DNA from: Halobacillus_B sp963739045
GTDB lineage: Bacteria; Bacillota; Bacilli; Bacillales; Halobacillaceae
NCBI GenBank assembly: GCA_963739045.1
Contig: CAVTYY010000004.1
Span: forward strand, 62,001 to 126,000
DNA length: 64,000 nt
Reading direction: 5' to 3'
Each line of letters begins with the position of its first letter. Position 1 is the stretch's first letter. The position numbers and the translations under genes were made by a program. The notes beneath the pieces are model-generated. The model saw only the letters and a program-made list of their open reading frames with translations. It made no database searches and was not told the DNA's origin. Below, piece after piece: positions 24,193 to 32,883 of this stretch.

Positions 24193-25164
24193 ATGAAAGC
24201 CATTATTCAGAACGAATTTGGAAACGAAAATGTACTTACCTATACCGATATTGAAAAACCGAAACCCGAGGCAGGAGAAGTTTTAATTAAATTTGCTTAC
24301 ACGAGTGTGAATTATGCTGACATTAAAAAGAGGAAAGGCCATAAAGGAAAAGGAAGTTTCCCCTTCGTTCTAGGGTTAGATGCTGCAGGAACCGTGGAGG
24401 AGGTTTATCCAGGTTCAAGCTTTTCTATCGGACAACGAGTCATTGCTTTTCCGACATCCGGTTCTTACGCAGAATATGGTGCAGCAAACGAATCGCTTGT
24501 GTACAGAATCCCTGACAGTCTCTCATTTGAGCAGGCGGCAGCCATGCCTACTGTATCGATCTTATCGTCTATTTTGTTACATGAAATAGGGCAAGTGAAG
24601 GAAGCAGATACAATTGTGATCCATAGTGCAGCTGGCGGAGTTGGTTCCATGTTAGTTCAGCTTGCTAAATTAGCAGGCATTCATCAAATCATCGGGACGG
24701 TAGGAAGTCTTGAGAAAGAAAGCTATGTGAAATCTTTAGGTGCTGATATCGTATGTTCCTATGATCAATTTTCGGATGAAGTATTAACTCAGACGAATCA
24801 TCAGGGAGCGGCGGTTATTTTTGACTCAGTGGCGGGAAATATTACGCAGCAAAGCTTAGAATGTTTAGGATTGTATGGAACGCTAGTCCAATTTGGAAAT
24901 AGCAGCGGCGAGGCAGGATCTTTCACTACAAGTGATGTTCACAGCAGCTGCAGAAATATTAAAGGTTTCAGCCTCGGAACCACCAGGAAGCATCAGCCCG
25001 AGCGGTTAGCACCTGTGGCGTTAAGAGTAATAGACTTATTTGCCTCCAATAAGGTAGAGCTTCCAATTGCCAAACAATTCAATTTAAGCGATGCTCGGCA
25101 AGCTCATAAATTAATGGAGAGCCGCAATTATAAGGGGAAAATTCTGCTGAAATGTTCGTACTAA
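24193..25164 (+). CDS. Quinone oxidoreductase-like, zinc-free MDR dehydrogenase
   Basis: 323 residues. N-terminal GroES-like domain (SVNYADIKKRKG, VLGLDAAGTVEEV) and C-terminal Rossmann domain with AAGGVGSMLVQLAKLAG (146-162). The zinc ligands of alcohol dehydrogenases are absent, so an NAD(P)H:quinone reductase or enoyl reductase activity is expected. Start ATG 24193 after AAAGGAAAATTGCC. Single gene. Confidence 0.85.
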   Translation: MKAIIQNEFGNENVLTYTDIEKPKPEAGEVLIKFAYTSVNYADIKKRKGHKGKGSFPFVLGLDAAGTVEEVYPGSSFSIGQRVIAFPTSGSYAEYGAANESLVYRIPDSLSFEQAAAMPTVSILSSILLHEIGQVKEADTIVIHSAAGGVGSMLVQLAKLAGIHQIIGTVGSLEKESYVKSLGADIVCSYDQFSDEVLTQTNHQGAAVIFDSVAGNITQQSLECLGLYGTLVQFGNSSGEAGSFTTSDVHSSCRNIKGFSLGTTRKHQPERLAPVALRVIDLFASNKVELPIAKQFNLSDARQAHKLMESRNYKGKILLKCSY

Positions 25165-25249
25165 TGAGGGGAGACTTGAGGTTTCTTTTTAAAGGGGTGG
25201 GAACACCTTAGTGGAAGTTAACTATAAACGAAATCAAAGCGGGTGAGCT

Positions 25250-25879
25250 ATGAGGATTCCTAAGTGGTTTAAGAATTATATAGATAACCAATATCGAAGC
25301 CCTAGAGGAATAATAGGGGCGTATATCGGTGAAAAAATGGTCCGTCAGCATCAACCTGAAACTTTGTGGACCGTAGACTTATTACAAATTCAACCCGAGG
25401 ATAAAGTGTTAGAATTAGGCTGCGGAGCTGGTTCAGCTATTAAGCTGCTTCTGCAGAACACGGCGGCTGGTCATGTCTCAGGAATAGACCTGTCCAATAC
25501 GGTTATTCGCTCGGCGAAATTTAGAAATAGAAGAGCATGGAACGAAGGGAAAGCTGATTTTACACAAGCGGATCTCAAGAATCTGCCTTACCCCGATGAA
25601 CATTTTCACAAAGTGTACAGCATCCACACCCTGTACTTTTGGGAAGACGTACGGAAGTCATTAACCGAAATATTCAGGGTGCTAAAGCCCGGAGGCTCGT
25701 TCATAATCACGCTTAGTGATGGAGCAGACGGCGAGGTATGGGAGGGTGTGAAGGAATTGTTAGACAAAGAATTTATTCCGATGGCCAATTCAACTGGATT
25801 TCTTGAAGTATCGTTAATTAGAGGGTCCAATTCAAGACAGTTTCATACAGTTGCGGTCACCGGCAAGAAACCTTCATGA
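25250..25879 (+). CDS. Class I SAM-dependent methyltransferase
   Basis: 209 residues. Motif I VLELGCGAGSA (53-63), the acidic end of strand 2 (GIDLSN), DFTQADLKNLPYPDEHFHKV and EIFRVLKPGGSFIIT are standard for Methyltransf_11. Substrate unknown. Lies 85 bases after the oxidoreductase and could share its transcript. Confidence 0.85.
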   Translation: MRIPKWFKNYIDNQYRSPRGIIGAYIGEKMVRQHQPETLWTVDLLQIQPEDKVLELGCGAGSAIKLLLQNTAAGHVSGIDLSNTVIRSAKFRNRRAWNEGKADFTQADLKNLPYPDEHFHKVYSIHTLYFWEDVRKSLTEIFRVLKPGGSFIITLSDGADGEVWEGVKELLDKEFIPMANSTGFLEVSLIRGSNSRQFHTVAVTGKKPS

Positions 25880-26014
25880 TTAAAATAACTTGCAAACCAA
25901 GGAGGGATAAGGATTAAAAAGAAATCGATCTATATAACTGCTGCGTTTATCCTTCTATTTATTTCATCGATCCTTCTCATCAACAATTTAACAGCGGAAG
26001 ACAGCGGGAAATTA

Positions 26015-26662
26015 TTGGGTATTCATTGGACTGCCCTTATCCCAGCGGCGTTCCTGATGGCATCGGTACCGGGAGCGAACCAAATTCTCTCCTTGCGAAA
26101 CGGTTTAAGAAATGGAGCGAAAACTGCCATTATAGCTGTGACCGGACGTTTTACAGCTTTTGCATTAATGATTATTGCTGTTTCTTTAGGTCTGAGCGCT
26201 ATTTTGCAAACGTCCACCCTCGTGTTTATGATGATTAAATGGGTTGGGGTAATCTATTTAGGCTGGCTCGGGATTAAGACGATTTTGTCCAGTCAAAAGG
26301 AATATGAGGATGAACGAATAGAAAGCAGTGATTCACAAGCCGGTGAGGATCCACAAAGGGTATGGCAATATGTTAAACAAGAGTTTATGGTTGCCGCTGC
26401 AAATCCTAAGGCACTCCTATTGTTTACGGTTTTTCTGCCGCAATTTATTTCTTCCGATTCTGGCGGATTTGGCAGGCAGATTCTAGTGGTGGGTGCAGTT
26501 TATATTCTGATTGAATTTATTTGTGCCACGGTTTATGCCACTATAGGAGACCGGCTTAAAAGTATTGGTTTAAGCAGCAAAGTGAAAAAGAATTTAGACC
26601 GCATCACTGGAGGAATAATGATTGGACTTGCTGTCTGGTTATCTACGGAAGAAAGCGAGTAA
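26015..26662 (+). CDS. LysE/RhtB-family amino-acid exporter
   Basis: About 215 residues, five to six helices, with WTALIPAAFLMASVPGANQI and SLRNGLRNGAKTA, the LysE family entry, and VAAANPKALLLFTVFLPQF in the middle. TTG 26015 matches the usual family start but has a poor ribosome site. The same frame is open upstream to 25913, where ATT follows AAGGAGGGATAAGG and would add a hydrophobic helix (SIYITAAFILLFISSILLI). The extension could be real with a rare start codon, or the remnant of a fused gene. Confidence 0.8.
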   Translation: MGIHWTALIPAAFLMASVPGANQILSLRNGLRNGAKTAIIAVTGRFTAFALMIIAVSLGLSAILQTSTLVFMMIKWVGVIYLGWLGIKTILSSQKEYEDERIESSDSQAGEDPQRVWQYVKQEFMVAAANPKALLLFTVFLPQFISSDSGGFGRQILVVGAVYILIEFICATVYATIGDRLKSIGLSSKVKKNLDRITGGIMIGLAVWLSTEESE

Positions 26663-26697
26663 TCGATTTTGGCATTGAAAAAAGGAGATAGTGCAGC

Positions 26698-26734
26698 AAA
26701 GGCAGAACTGAATAAACAGTCTGCCTTTTTCTTT
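26698..26734 (+). terminator. Terminator after the LysE-type gene
   Basis: AAAGGCAGA / TCTGCCTTT hairpin with a T-rich tail. Confidence 0.85.
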
Positions 26735-26832
26735 GACTATTACATTAACCATTGATTTGGGTGAGCGACTTTATGCAGCGATGTTGCTGTAGTTACACCA
26801 TTTATATTTAACCGCAAAGGGGAGGCGGAGAC

Positions 26833-27351
26833 ATGATTGATTACCGGATAAAAGCGAAGCGAGGGAGCTCAGAGAAAATGGGCGAACTGATGTCGATGTT
26901 AGAGCATACAAGAGCAGTTACGTTAGAGGAAATTAAAGGACTAAGACAAGAGGATCTAGATTATTTAGCAGATGAGGGGGCTAATACAATTGGTGCATTA
27001 TTATTGCATATCGCTTCCATTGAATTTGTTCACCAAGTGATTTCCTTTGAGAAGCGTGACTTAAATGAAGCGGAATTTCAGAAATGGAAAACAGCGCTTG
27101 AACTTGGAGGACCTGCCAGAAGTGCGATAAGAGATTATCCGCTTGAGTACTATATAAATGAGCTCGCTCAATTCAGACAACACACCATCATGGAGTTAGA
27201 AAAGCATGACGACGATTGGTTAATGGAAGAGAAACAATGGGAAAATGGGGTTTCCTATAATAACTATTACTTGTGGTTTCACGTGTTTGAAGACGAGATC
27301 AACCACCGTGGGCAGATAAGATCCATCAAACGTCTTCTTTTCAAAAGATAA
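26833..27351 (+). CDS. DinB-like four-helix metal-binding protein, paralogue 2
   Basis: 172 residues, clearly related to the protein at 9677-10189: LEHTRAVTLEEIKGL, GALLLHIASIEFVHQ and WFHVFEDEINHRGQIRSIKR share position and wording. The three metal-binding histidines are present. Ribosome site GGGGAGGCGGAG before ATG 26833. Followed after 20 bases by a GNAT gene, probably co-transcribed. Confidence 0.85.
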   Translation: MIDYRIKAKRGSSEKMGELMSMLEHTRAVTLEEIKGLRQEDLDYLADEGANTIGALLLHIASIEFVHQVISFEKRDLNEAEFQKWKTALELGGPARSAIRDYPLEYYINELAQFRQHTIMELEKHDDDWLMEEKQWENGVSYNNYYLWFHVFEDEINHRGQIRSIKRLLFKR

Positions 27352-27371
27352 ATGAACGGGGAGGGAGAGGC

Positions 27372-27914
27372 ATGGGAATGCGAGAAAAGATTGAAATTTT
27401 CCCTATGAGCAAAGACCACATAAAAGATGTAAATGCCGCCAACGATTCGTTTCCTATCTTCGGAAAAATCGTACCAAGTTTCCAGGATGGAAAGTGGTCT
27501 ATCGAAGAGTTACTGTTCAAAGAGACCCATGAAATCCGTTTTCCTGATGACCAGTTAGATTGGGAGAACTATATAAACAGTAAAGACAAAGTCATTTTAT
27601 TAGCTTTCCTTGATCAGCAATGCATCGGCCAGATTAGGATCATTAAAGATTTTACTCGTTTCGGCTATATTGAGAACATTGCTGTTAAGAAGAATTTTAG
27701 AAAGCTGGGTCTTGGGCAGCGGTTACTAGCAGAAGCAGAAGATTGGGCTAAACAGAACCAGCTGATTGGTCTGTCATTAGAAACCCAGGACGATAATTTA
27801 GGTGCTTGCCGGTTTTATATCAAGCATGGATTCAAACTGGGCGGAGTAGATGTTTACCGGCATTTATTCAATGACAACATTGATAAGGCGTTATTTTGGT
27901 ACAAACCTTTTTGA
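27372..27914 (+). CDS. GNAT acetyltransferase, streptothricin acetyltransferase (SatA) type
   Basis: 180 residues. IEIFPMSKDHIKDVNAANDSFPIFGKIVPS at the start, IENIAVKKNFRKLGLGQRLL (acetyl-CoA site), LSLETQDDNLGACRFYIKHGF and the ending ALFWYKPF follow the SatA proteins of Bacillus, which acetylate streptothricin. Similarity is from memory; other small-molecule targets are possible. 20 bases after the DinB-like gene. Confidence 0.75.
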   Translation: MGMREKIEIFPMSKDHIKDVNAANDSFPIFGKIVPSFQDGKWSIEELLFKETHEIRFPDDQLDWENYINSKDKVILLAFLDQQCIGQIRIIKDFTRFGYIENIAVKKNFRKLGLGQRLLAEAEDWAKQNQLIGLSLETQDDNLGACRFYIKHGFKLGGVDVYRHLFNDNIDKALFWYKPF

Positions 27915-27998
27915 TGGTTCATGGTCTAAAAGCGTACTATTCTAACTTGGAAAAAAAAGTTGATCTTTCTGCTATTTCTATCTGAGAGGAAGTCAAAC

Positions 27999-28697
27999 AT
28001 GAAACAAATCATAGCTCTAGGAGGCGGAGGATTTTCGGAAGAACCGGAGAACCCATTGTTAGATGCTTATATTCTAAAGCAATCAGGAAAATCGAATCCA
28101 AAAATTTGTTATATTCCAACTGCCAGTGGGGACTCAGATGAATGTATCTCCTGGTTTTATAATTTTTTTGAACAGCAGCTTTGCCATCCATCCCATTTAT
28201 CCTTATTTAAACCCCCATCAAGAGATCTTGAAAGCTATCTATTAGAAAAGGATATTCTTTACGTTGGCGGCGGAAACACAAGGAATTTATTAATCTTATG
28301 GAAGGAATGGGGATTGGACACGATCATCAGGAAGGCATGGGAGCAAGGGATTATTTTAGCCGGAATTAGTGCAGGCTCCATTTGCTGGTTTGAAGAAGGA
28401 GTAACGGATTCTTATGGCGGGGAATTAGAGCCATTAAGCTGCTTAGGATTTTTGAAGGGAAGCAACTGTCCCCACTATGACGGAGAAGAAGCCAGAAGAC
28501 CCTCTTACCATCAATTATTAACAGCCCGCCAAGTTAATCGAGGAATCGCGGTCGATGATGGAGCGGCCGTTCACTTCATCGATCAGAAAATAAGTAAAGT
28601 AGTAAGTTCAAGACCTCAGGCAAAGGCTTATGAGGTTTACTTGGATGGGCAAGTGAAGGAAGTGGTGCTGGAAACGTTGTACCTTGGAGCTAAGTAA
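27999..28697 (+). CDS. Peptidase S51 (PepE-like) family protein
   Basis: 232 residues. The nucleophile elbow GISAGSICW (Ser124) and the preceding YVGGGNTRNLL are hallmarks of the S51 family of dipeptidase E and cyanophycinase relatives. Soluble. ATG 27999 follows AGAGGAAGTC; the longer frame from 27960 adds a spurious hydrophobic stretch. Likely a cytoplasmic dipeptidase; true substrate unknown. Confidence 0.85.
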   Translation: MKQIIALGGGGFSEEPENPLLDAYILKQSGKSNPKICYIPTASGDSDECISWFYNFFEQQLCHPSHLSLFKPPSRDLESYLLEKDILYVGGGNTRNLLILWKEWGLDTIIRKAWEQGIILAGISAGSICWFEEGVTDSYGGELEPLSCLGFLKGSNCPHYDGEEARRPSYHQLLTARQVNRGIAVDDGAAVHFIDQKISKVVSSRPQAKAYEVYLDGQVKEVVLETLYLGAK

Positions 28698-28784
28698 TCA
28701 ACAGACCAACCAATATTTCATCTTCTGGTTTTATTTGGAAAAAAGAAGTACAATTGAATTACCAAAAAATTGGGAGGGTTGTCT

Positions 28785-28973
28785 TTGAGTACCTTCGCAG
28801 CTTTAATCGTCATCGTTTTAGCGGTAATAGTGGACTTCTTTTGGCTGGATGTAGATCGTAAACGATGGGGATGGATGAAGCATTGGACGAAATTTCAGAA
28901 AGGACTATTCTTTTCTGGATTTATAGTAGTTACAATTTTAATTTACGCAGGGTTCAGTCTGGAATTTTTATGA
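28785..28973 (+). CDS. Small two-helix membrane protein
   Basis: 62 residues: helix (FAALIVIVLAVIVDFFWL), a Trp/Lys-rich loop (DRKRWGWMKHWTKFQK), helix (GLFFSGFIVVTILIYAGF). TTG 28785 follows GGGAGGG at six bases. Function unknown. A terminator follows. Confidence 0.55.
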   Translation: MSTFAALIVIVLAVIVDFFWLDVDRKRWGWMKHWTKFQKGLFFSGFIVVTILIYAGFSLEFL

Positions 28974-28990
28974 AGATCCAATTCCCTTTT

Positions 28991-29029
28991 AAGGGGCTTA
29001 CCTTTTAAAAAGATGAGCTTCTTTTTTTT
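28991..29029 (+). terminator. Terminator after the two-helix protein
   Basis: AAGGGGCT / AGCTTCTT stem (two G-T pairs) followed by a run of T. Confidence 0.6.
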
Positions 29030-29135
29030 AGATTTATCCAGTAAGTTGATTGATTTTCTCGATAAAAGAGGCGAAATGCAGAGGAAATACGAATGTTATA
29101 ATGAATCAAAAGCCAGGTAAAGTGAGGTTGGAAGA

Positions 29136-30002
29136 TTGAATTATAAAGTTATACATACCACAGTATTTTCTTTAGAAAATGGCGGGGGAAATCCGTGTCC
29201 GGTTGTTTTGAATGCAGATCACTTAACAACCGATACCATGCAAAGCATGACAAAAGATTTTGGCCATGAATCAGCTTTTGTTCTGGAGTCCTCTCGTTCA
29301 GATTGTGATATAAAGCTTCGTTTCTTTGTTCCTTTACATGAGATGGAAATGTGTATCCATGCGACAATTGGCAGCATCACAGTTCTTGTTAACCAGGATA
29401 TTATTAAATACTCACCGATTATGGTAGAGACGCTGGTAGGTCCTGTGAAGGTTGAGTGGGAAGTAAAAGGAACAAACCTGGATGTTAGTGTCGAACAATT
29501 CTCCCCTGAATTCATGGATGAAACTCCGGGTAAAGATGATTTATGTAAAGCATTAAATATAGAGATCGATGAAATTCATGAATTCCCAATCCAATCCGTT
29601 TCCACTTCACGATACAAATTAATGATCCCCCTGAAAAGCGTCGAAACGCTTAACCACCTTAAACCTAATTTTGAATATCTTTGGGTGTTGTGTGATCAAT
29701 TCCGAACGACTGGGTTCTATCCGTTTGCCATAGAGCAAAACAGCAAGAATTGTGTTCAGGCACGGCAATTTCCGAAAAGAGCTGGTTATGACGAAGATCC
29801 GGCAACTGGTGTAGCGGCATCTGCATTAGGTGCGTATTTAGCAGAAAATAAGTGTTTTCCTCCGATAATAGAAGGCTGGAATCGCTATAGGATTATTCAA
29901 GGTGTTGCTATGGGGCGGCCAAGTATCATTCAATCCGAAATATTTATACAAAATAACCAAATGATTAAAACTCGTGTGAAAGGCAATGCGAAAGAAATCT
30001 GA
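29136..30002 (+). CDS. PhzF-family isomerase
   Basis: 288 residues with the PhzF double-barrel pattern: GGGNPCPVVL near the start, FGHESAFVL with the catalytic Glu45, LHEMEMCIHATIGSITVL and GYDEDPATGVAASALGAYL near the end. PhzF isomerises a phenazine precursor; most chromosomal members act on unknown substrates, and no phenazine genes lie nearby. TTG 29136 start. Confidence 0.88.
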   Translation: MNYKVIHTTVFSLENGGGNPCPVVLNADHLTTDTMQSMTKDFGHESAFVLESSRSDCDIKLRFFVPLHEMEMCIHATIGSITVLVNQDIIKYSPIMVETLVGPVKVEWEVKGTNLDVSVEQFSPEFMDETPGKDDLCKALNIEIDEIHEFPIQSVSTSRYKLMIPLKSVETLNHLKPNFEYLWVLCDQFRTTGFYPFAIEQNSKNCVQARQFPKRAGYDEDPATGVAASALGAYLAENKCFPPIIEGWNRYRIIQGVAMGRPSIIQSEIFIQNNQMIKTRVKGNAKEI

Positions 30003-30135
30003 TACATACAAAAGAATGATGGTTAATTCATACTATTTAAATGAAGACCGATTGTTTCATGAATGGAAAAATCGTTTTATAAATACTGGGTTTTACGAAA
30101 TGTGGAGTGGGAGAATCATTGAAGGTGGTTTTTTA

Positions 30136-30675
30136 ATGTATGGACTGATTGCTGCATTCGATCAATCAACGGAAAGCTTTATCAAGAACGTATGGAAAGA
30201 ACTTAAAGAAAAGTCGATTTCATCATACGCGTATGAAGTAGAAGACAGAATACCTCATATTACATTGGCGAGCTATAACCAATTAAATCGTGGAGATTTT
30301 TTCGATCAAATGGATGAGACATATCAGTATCAGTCAAAAATTGATATTAATTTTAAATCAATTGGCTCTTTTCTTAAATCTGGAGCCTTGTATTATAGCC
30401 CTACGGTTACCAAAGGTTTGTATGAACTTCATTCAAACCACCACAAGGACTTTGGACGTTTTCATGATGATTCAAATTCTCTTTACTTACCTGATCATTG
30501 GATACCACACTGCACCATAGCCAATAGGTTAACTCAGGGAAAATTACAAGAAGCCTTTCACTATTGTTCAAAAAGACATACCACCCTATTTGGAAAGATA
30601 GTGAAAGTGGCTTTAATCGAGGTTGCTGAAAAACATACTGCCCCTATCATTTATTCCAAAGAATTAATAGAGTAA
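30136..30675 (+). CDS. 2H phosphoesterase / 2'-5' RNA ligase-like protein
   Basis: 179 residues. The two HxTx motifs of the 2H superfamily are RIPHITLAS and WIPHCTIAN; these enzymes open cyclic phosphodiesters or act on 2'-5' linkages. ATG 30136 is preceded by GAAGGTGG. The frame is open upstream to 29986, overlapping the end of the PhzF gene, and the added part (NSYYLNEDRLFHEWKNRF) does not belong to the family; it may be a chance or a remnant sequence. Confidence 0.8.
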   Translation: MYGLIAAFDQSTESFIKNVWKELKEKSISSYAYEVEDRIPHITLASYNQLNRGDFFDQMDETYQYQSKIDINFKSIGSFLKSGALYYSPTVTKGLYELHSNHHKDFGRFHDDSNSLYLPDHWIPHCTIANRLTQGKLQEAFHYCSKRHTTLFGKIVKVALIEVAEKHTAPIIYSKELIE

Positions 30676-30710
30676 GTCTTCTGTATTTCCAATAAGGGGG
30701 GAGGGTTTTC

Positions 30711-31136
30711 ATGAACATAAAAGGTATTAACCATTTTCTTTTTTCAGTATCCAACTTGGAGAATTCCATTCATTTTTATGAACAGGCGTTAAATGCCAAG
30801 TTACTAGTTAAAGGCAATACCACGGCCTATTTGGATCTTAATGGTCTTTGGCTTGCGCTGAATGAAGAAAACGAGATTCCCCGGAATGAAATTTCACAAT
30901 CTTATACACATATTGCTTTTTCAATAGACGAAAGTGATTTTGACCAAGCATATCAGGAGTTAAAAGACTTGAAGGTAAATATTTTGTCAGGGCGGAAAAG
31001 AGACAGCCGGGATAAGAAATCGATTTATTTTGCAGATCCTGATGGACATAAATTTGAGTTTCACAGTGGTACCTTGCAAGATCGTTTGAATTACTATAAA
31101 GATGCTAAACCTCATATGGATTTTTATGATAGATAG
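30711..31136 (+). CDS. fosB: Fosfomycin-inactivating metallothiol transferase FosB
   Basis: 141 residues, VOC fold. Metal ligands His8 (INHFLF), His67 (YTHIAF) and Glu116 (GHKFEFH) are in place. The segments LLVKGNTTAYLDLNGLWLAL, ILSGRKRD and GTLQDRLNYYK are as in Bacillus FosB, which adds bacillithiol to fosfomycin with Mg or Mn. Strong ribosome site (GGGGGGAGGG) before ATG 30711. Confidence 0.92.
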   Translation: MNIKGINHFLFSVSNLENSIHFYEQALNAKLLVKGNTTAYLDLNGLWLALNEENEIPRNEISQSYTHIAFSIDESDFDQAYQELKDLKVNILSGRKRDSRDKKSIYFADPDGHKFEFHSGTLQDRLNYYKDAKPHMDFYDR

Positions 31137-31155
31137 AAGGGTGTGAATTGGGAGA

Positions 31156-31452
31156 ATGAGAGTAGTATTCGAACTCCTTCGTATTATTGTAATCGTCGGG
31201 TTTCTCGGCGCTTTAGGTTCAGTAATGATGGACAAGATTTACGCCCTTAATGAAGCAGCTGAAACCTATTCGTGGTTGGGAGCCTTAGGAATAGTGGTCT
31301 TACTCTTTGTGTTATATAGAAACAAGCTTCAATTTACAGGCTGGTATAAAGGGAAGAGGAGAAATAAATTAAAGAGAAAGCTTTCTGTCATCCTTACTTT
31401 CACCTCCATTCTATTAATACTGTCCCCATTTTTATTGGGATTAATAAATTGA
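31156..31452 (+). CDS. Three-helix membrane protein
   Basis: 98 residues, three hydrophobic segments with a basic loop (KGKRRNKLKRKL). It lies 19 bases after fosB and likely shares its transcript. GTGAATTGGGAG provides a weak ribosome site. Function unknown. Confidence 0.55.
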   Translation: MRVVFELLRIIVIVGFLGALGSVMMDKIYALNEAAETYSWLGALGIVVLLFVLYRNKLQFTGWYKGKRRNKLKRKLSVILTFTSILLILSPFLLGLIN

Positions 31453-31539
31453 GATACTTCCAATATGACGAGCTAATTCACTTCAAAGTGGAGGAGGAAG
31501 AAGAGCGAGAAAAGTGAGAGTTAAAGAGGGGAGATTGTT

Positions 31540-32013
31540 ATGGAAGAATCCATTCATTATAAATTCTGGACGATTTGTATGATCCAGGACCAAGAAAAAG
31601 TGTTATTGCTTAATAGGCAGCACGATCATCTAAAGGGATATATTCCTCCAGGAGGAAAAGTGGAATTTCCTGAGAGCTTTGTAGATGCGGCGATTCGAGA
31701 GGTGAAAGAGGAGACGGGATTAGAGGTGAGCAACCTTGTATACAAAGGGCTGTATGAATTTGTGAATCTCGAAAAAGGGGATCGATATATGATCTTTAAT
31801 TACATAACTAAAGACTTCCGTGGTGAGCTGCTTCAAAACCCGCCTGAAGGAAATCCTGTATGGGTGAATGTAGAGGAGGCAGAGCAGCTGCCTATGCAAG
31901 CCTCAACTCGAATCAGCTTTCCTTATTTTTTTGAAGAAGGCACCTTTGAAATTCAAATCATATGGGATAACGAAAAGAATCAAGAAGGGGAAGTTCTCGT
32001 AAAAAAAACTTAG
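31540..32013 (+). CDS. Nudix hydrolase, MutT-like
   Basis: 157 residues with a complete Nudix box: G39, E45, R53-E54, E57-E58, G60 (GX5EX7REUXEEXGU). Probably cleaves an oxidised or other nucleoside diphosphate derivative; the exact substrate is unknown. GAGGGGAG before ATG 31540. The downstream GNAT gene is 26 bases away. Confidence 0.88.
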   Translation: MEESIHYKFWTICMIQDQEKVLLLNRQHDHLKGYIPPGGKVEFPESFVDAAIREVKEETGLEVSNLVYKGLYEFVNLEKGDRYMIFNYITKDFRGELLQNPPEGNPVWVNVEEAEQLPMQASTRISFPYFFEEGTFEIQIIWDNEKNQEGEVLVKKT

Positions 32014-32039
32014 TTTTACATAAGAAGGGACGTTAGAAA

Positions 32040-32498
32040 ATGACAGTAAAATTGACGAAAATGACTTCAAAGGAATTTCAAAACTATATAAACTTTGCGA
32101 TTAAACATTATGCGGACGAACATGTAAAGTCTGGAAATTGGAATCCGGAAGAGGCAATCGGCAAGGCCGAAAAGGAATATGAAACGCTTCTGCCCGAAGG
32201 AAAAGATACGGAAAACAATCATCTATATACCATACGAGATGGGGACAGGGAAGTTGGCGTGGTTTGGCTCGCGCAAACATCTGAGGAGAAAGGATTCATT
32301 TACAGCATTAACATTTGGGAAGGGAACCAGGGTAAAGGATTTGGCAGAAAAGCGATGGTGGAAGTTGAAACCTTAGCCAGGGAATTGGGAATAAAACGTC
32401 TCGGTCTTCATGTTTTTGCTCATAACACCATTGCCCGCGATTTATATGAAAAGTTAGGTTATACAGAGAAGAATATAAAAATGGAAAAAACGTTGTAA
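32040..32498 (+). CDS. GNAT-family N-acetyltransferase
   Basis: 152 residues. Motif A is SINIWEGNQGKGFGRKAM; LGLHVFAHNTIARDLYEKLGY is the usual GNAT C-terminal part. Substrate unknown. Probably in one transcript with the Nudix gene. No terminator of its own; repeats follow. Confidence 0.85.
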   Translation: MTVKLTKMTSKEFQNYINFAIKHYADEHVKSGNWNPEEAIGKAEKEYETLLPEGKDTENNHLYTIRDGDREVGVVWLAQTSEEKGFIYSINIWEGNQGKGFGRKAMVEVETLARELGIKRLGLHVFAHNTIARDLYEKLGYTEKNIKMEKTL

Positions 32499-32590
32499 TT
32501 TATCGTTTGGTTGCATAGCAAAAGTATAAAAGATTTTAATCATTTCATAGTGCATGGAGAATCAGAGAGAAGAAGGGTATACCCTGAATG

Positions 32591-32717
32591 GCCGCTCCGG
32601 AAATACACTACGCTTTTCGCGGGCGGCTGGTTTGCCTCCTCGTGCTTTCGCACTGCGGGGTCAAACCTATGCCTTCCTCCCGCAGAAGTCTCCGTGTATT
32701 TCCTTCGCTAGAGCGGT
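32591..32717. repeat. GC-rich dispersed intergenic repeat of Bacillaceae type
   Basis: Bounded by CCGCTCCGGAAATACAC and GTGTATTTCC...AGAGCGG, with inner hairpins (CCTCCTCGTGC, CACTGCGGGG, CTTCCTCCCGCAG). GC content is well above the surroundings. I recognise it as one of the structured non-coding repeats found many times in Bacillaceae chromosomes. The open frames across it are an effect of the palindromes. Confidence 0.65.
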
Positions 32718-32780
32718 TAATATCTTCCTTTCATTCTCCTTTATTCATCGTACGTGGAAACGCCTAGAAACCTTTACTAA

Positions 32781-32876
32781 TGCAGGACGAAAAAAATCCG
32801 AACGATGGTGGAATAAGGTTGTTACTATTCCACCATCGTTCGGATTTTATTATGGGGGGAAACTTCTGTCCCAGGC
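32781..32876 (+). repeat. Nested-palindrome dispersed element, copy 2
   Basis: TGCAGGACGAAAAAAATCC, then a near-perfect 22-bp stem (AAATCCGAACGATGGTGGAA with its complement), then TATTATGG and AACTTCTGTCCCAGGCT. The compensatory change (GGTGG/CCACC here, GATGG/CCATC in copy 1) keeps the stem paired. It sits against the 3' end of the siderophore permease gene and can act as its terminator. Confidence 0.85.
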
Positions 32877-32883
32877 TATTTTG

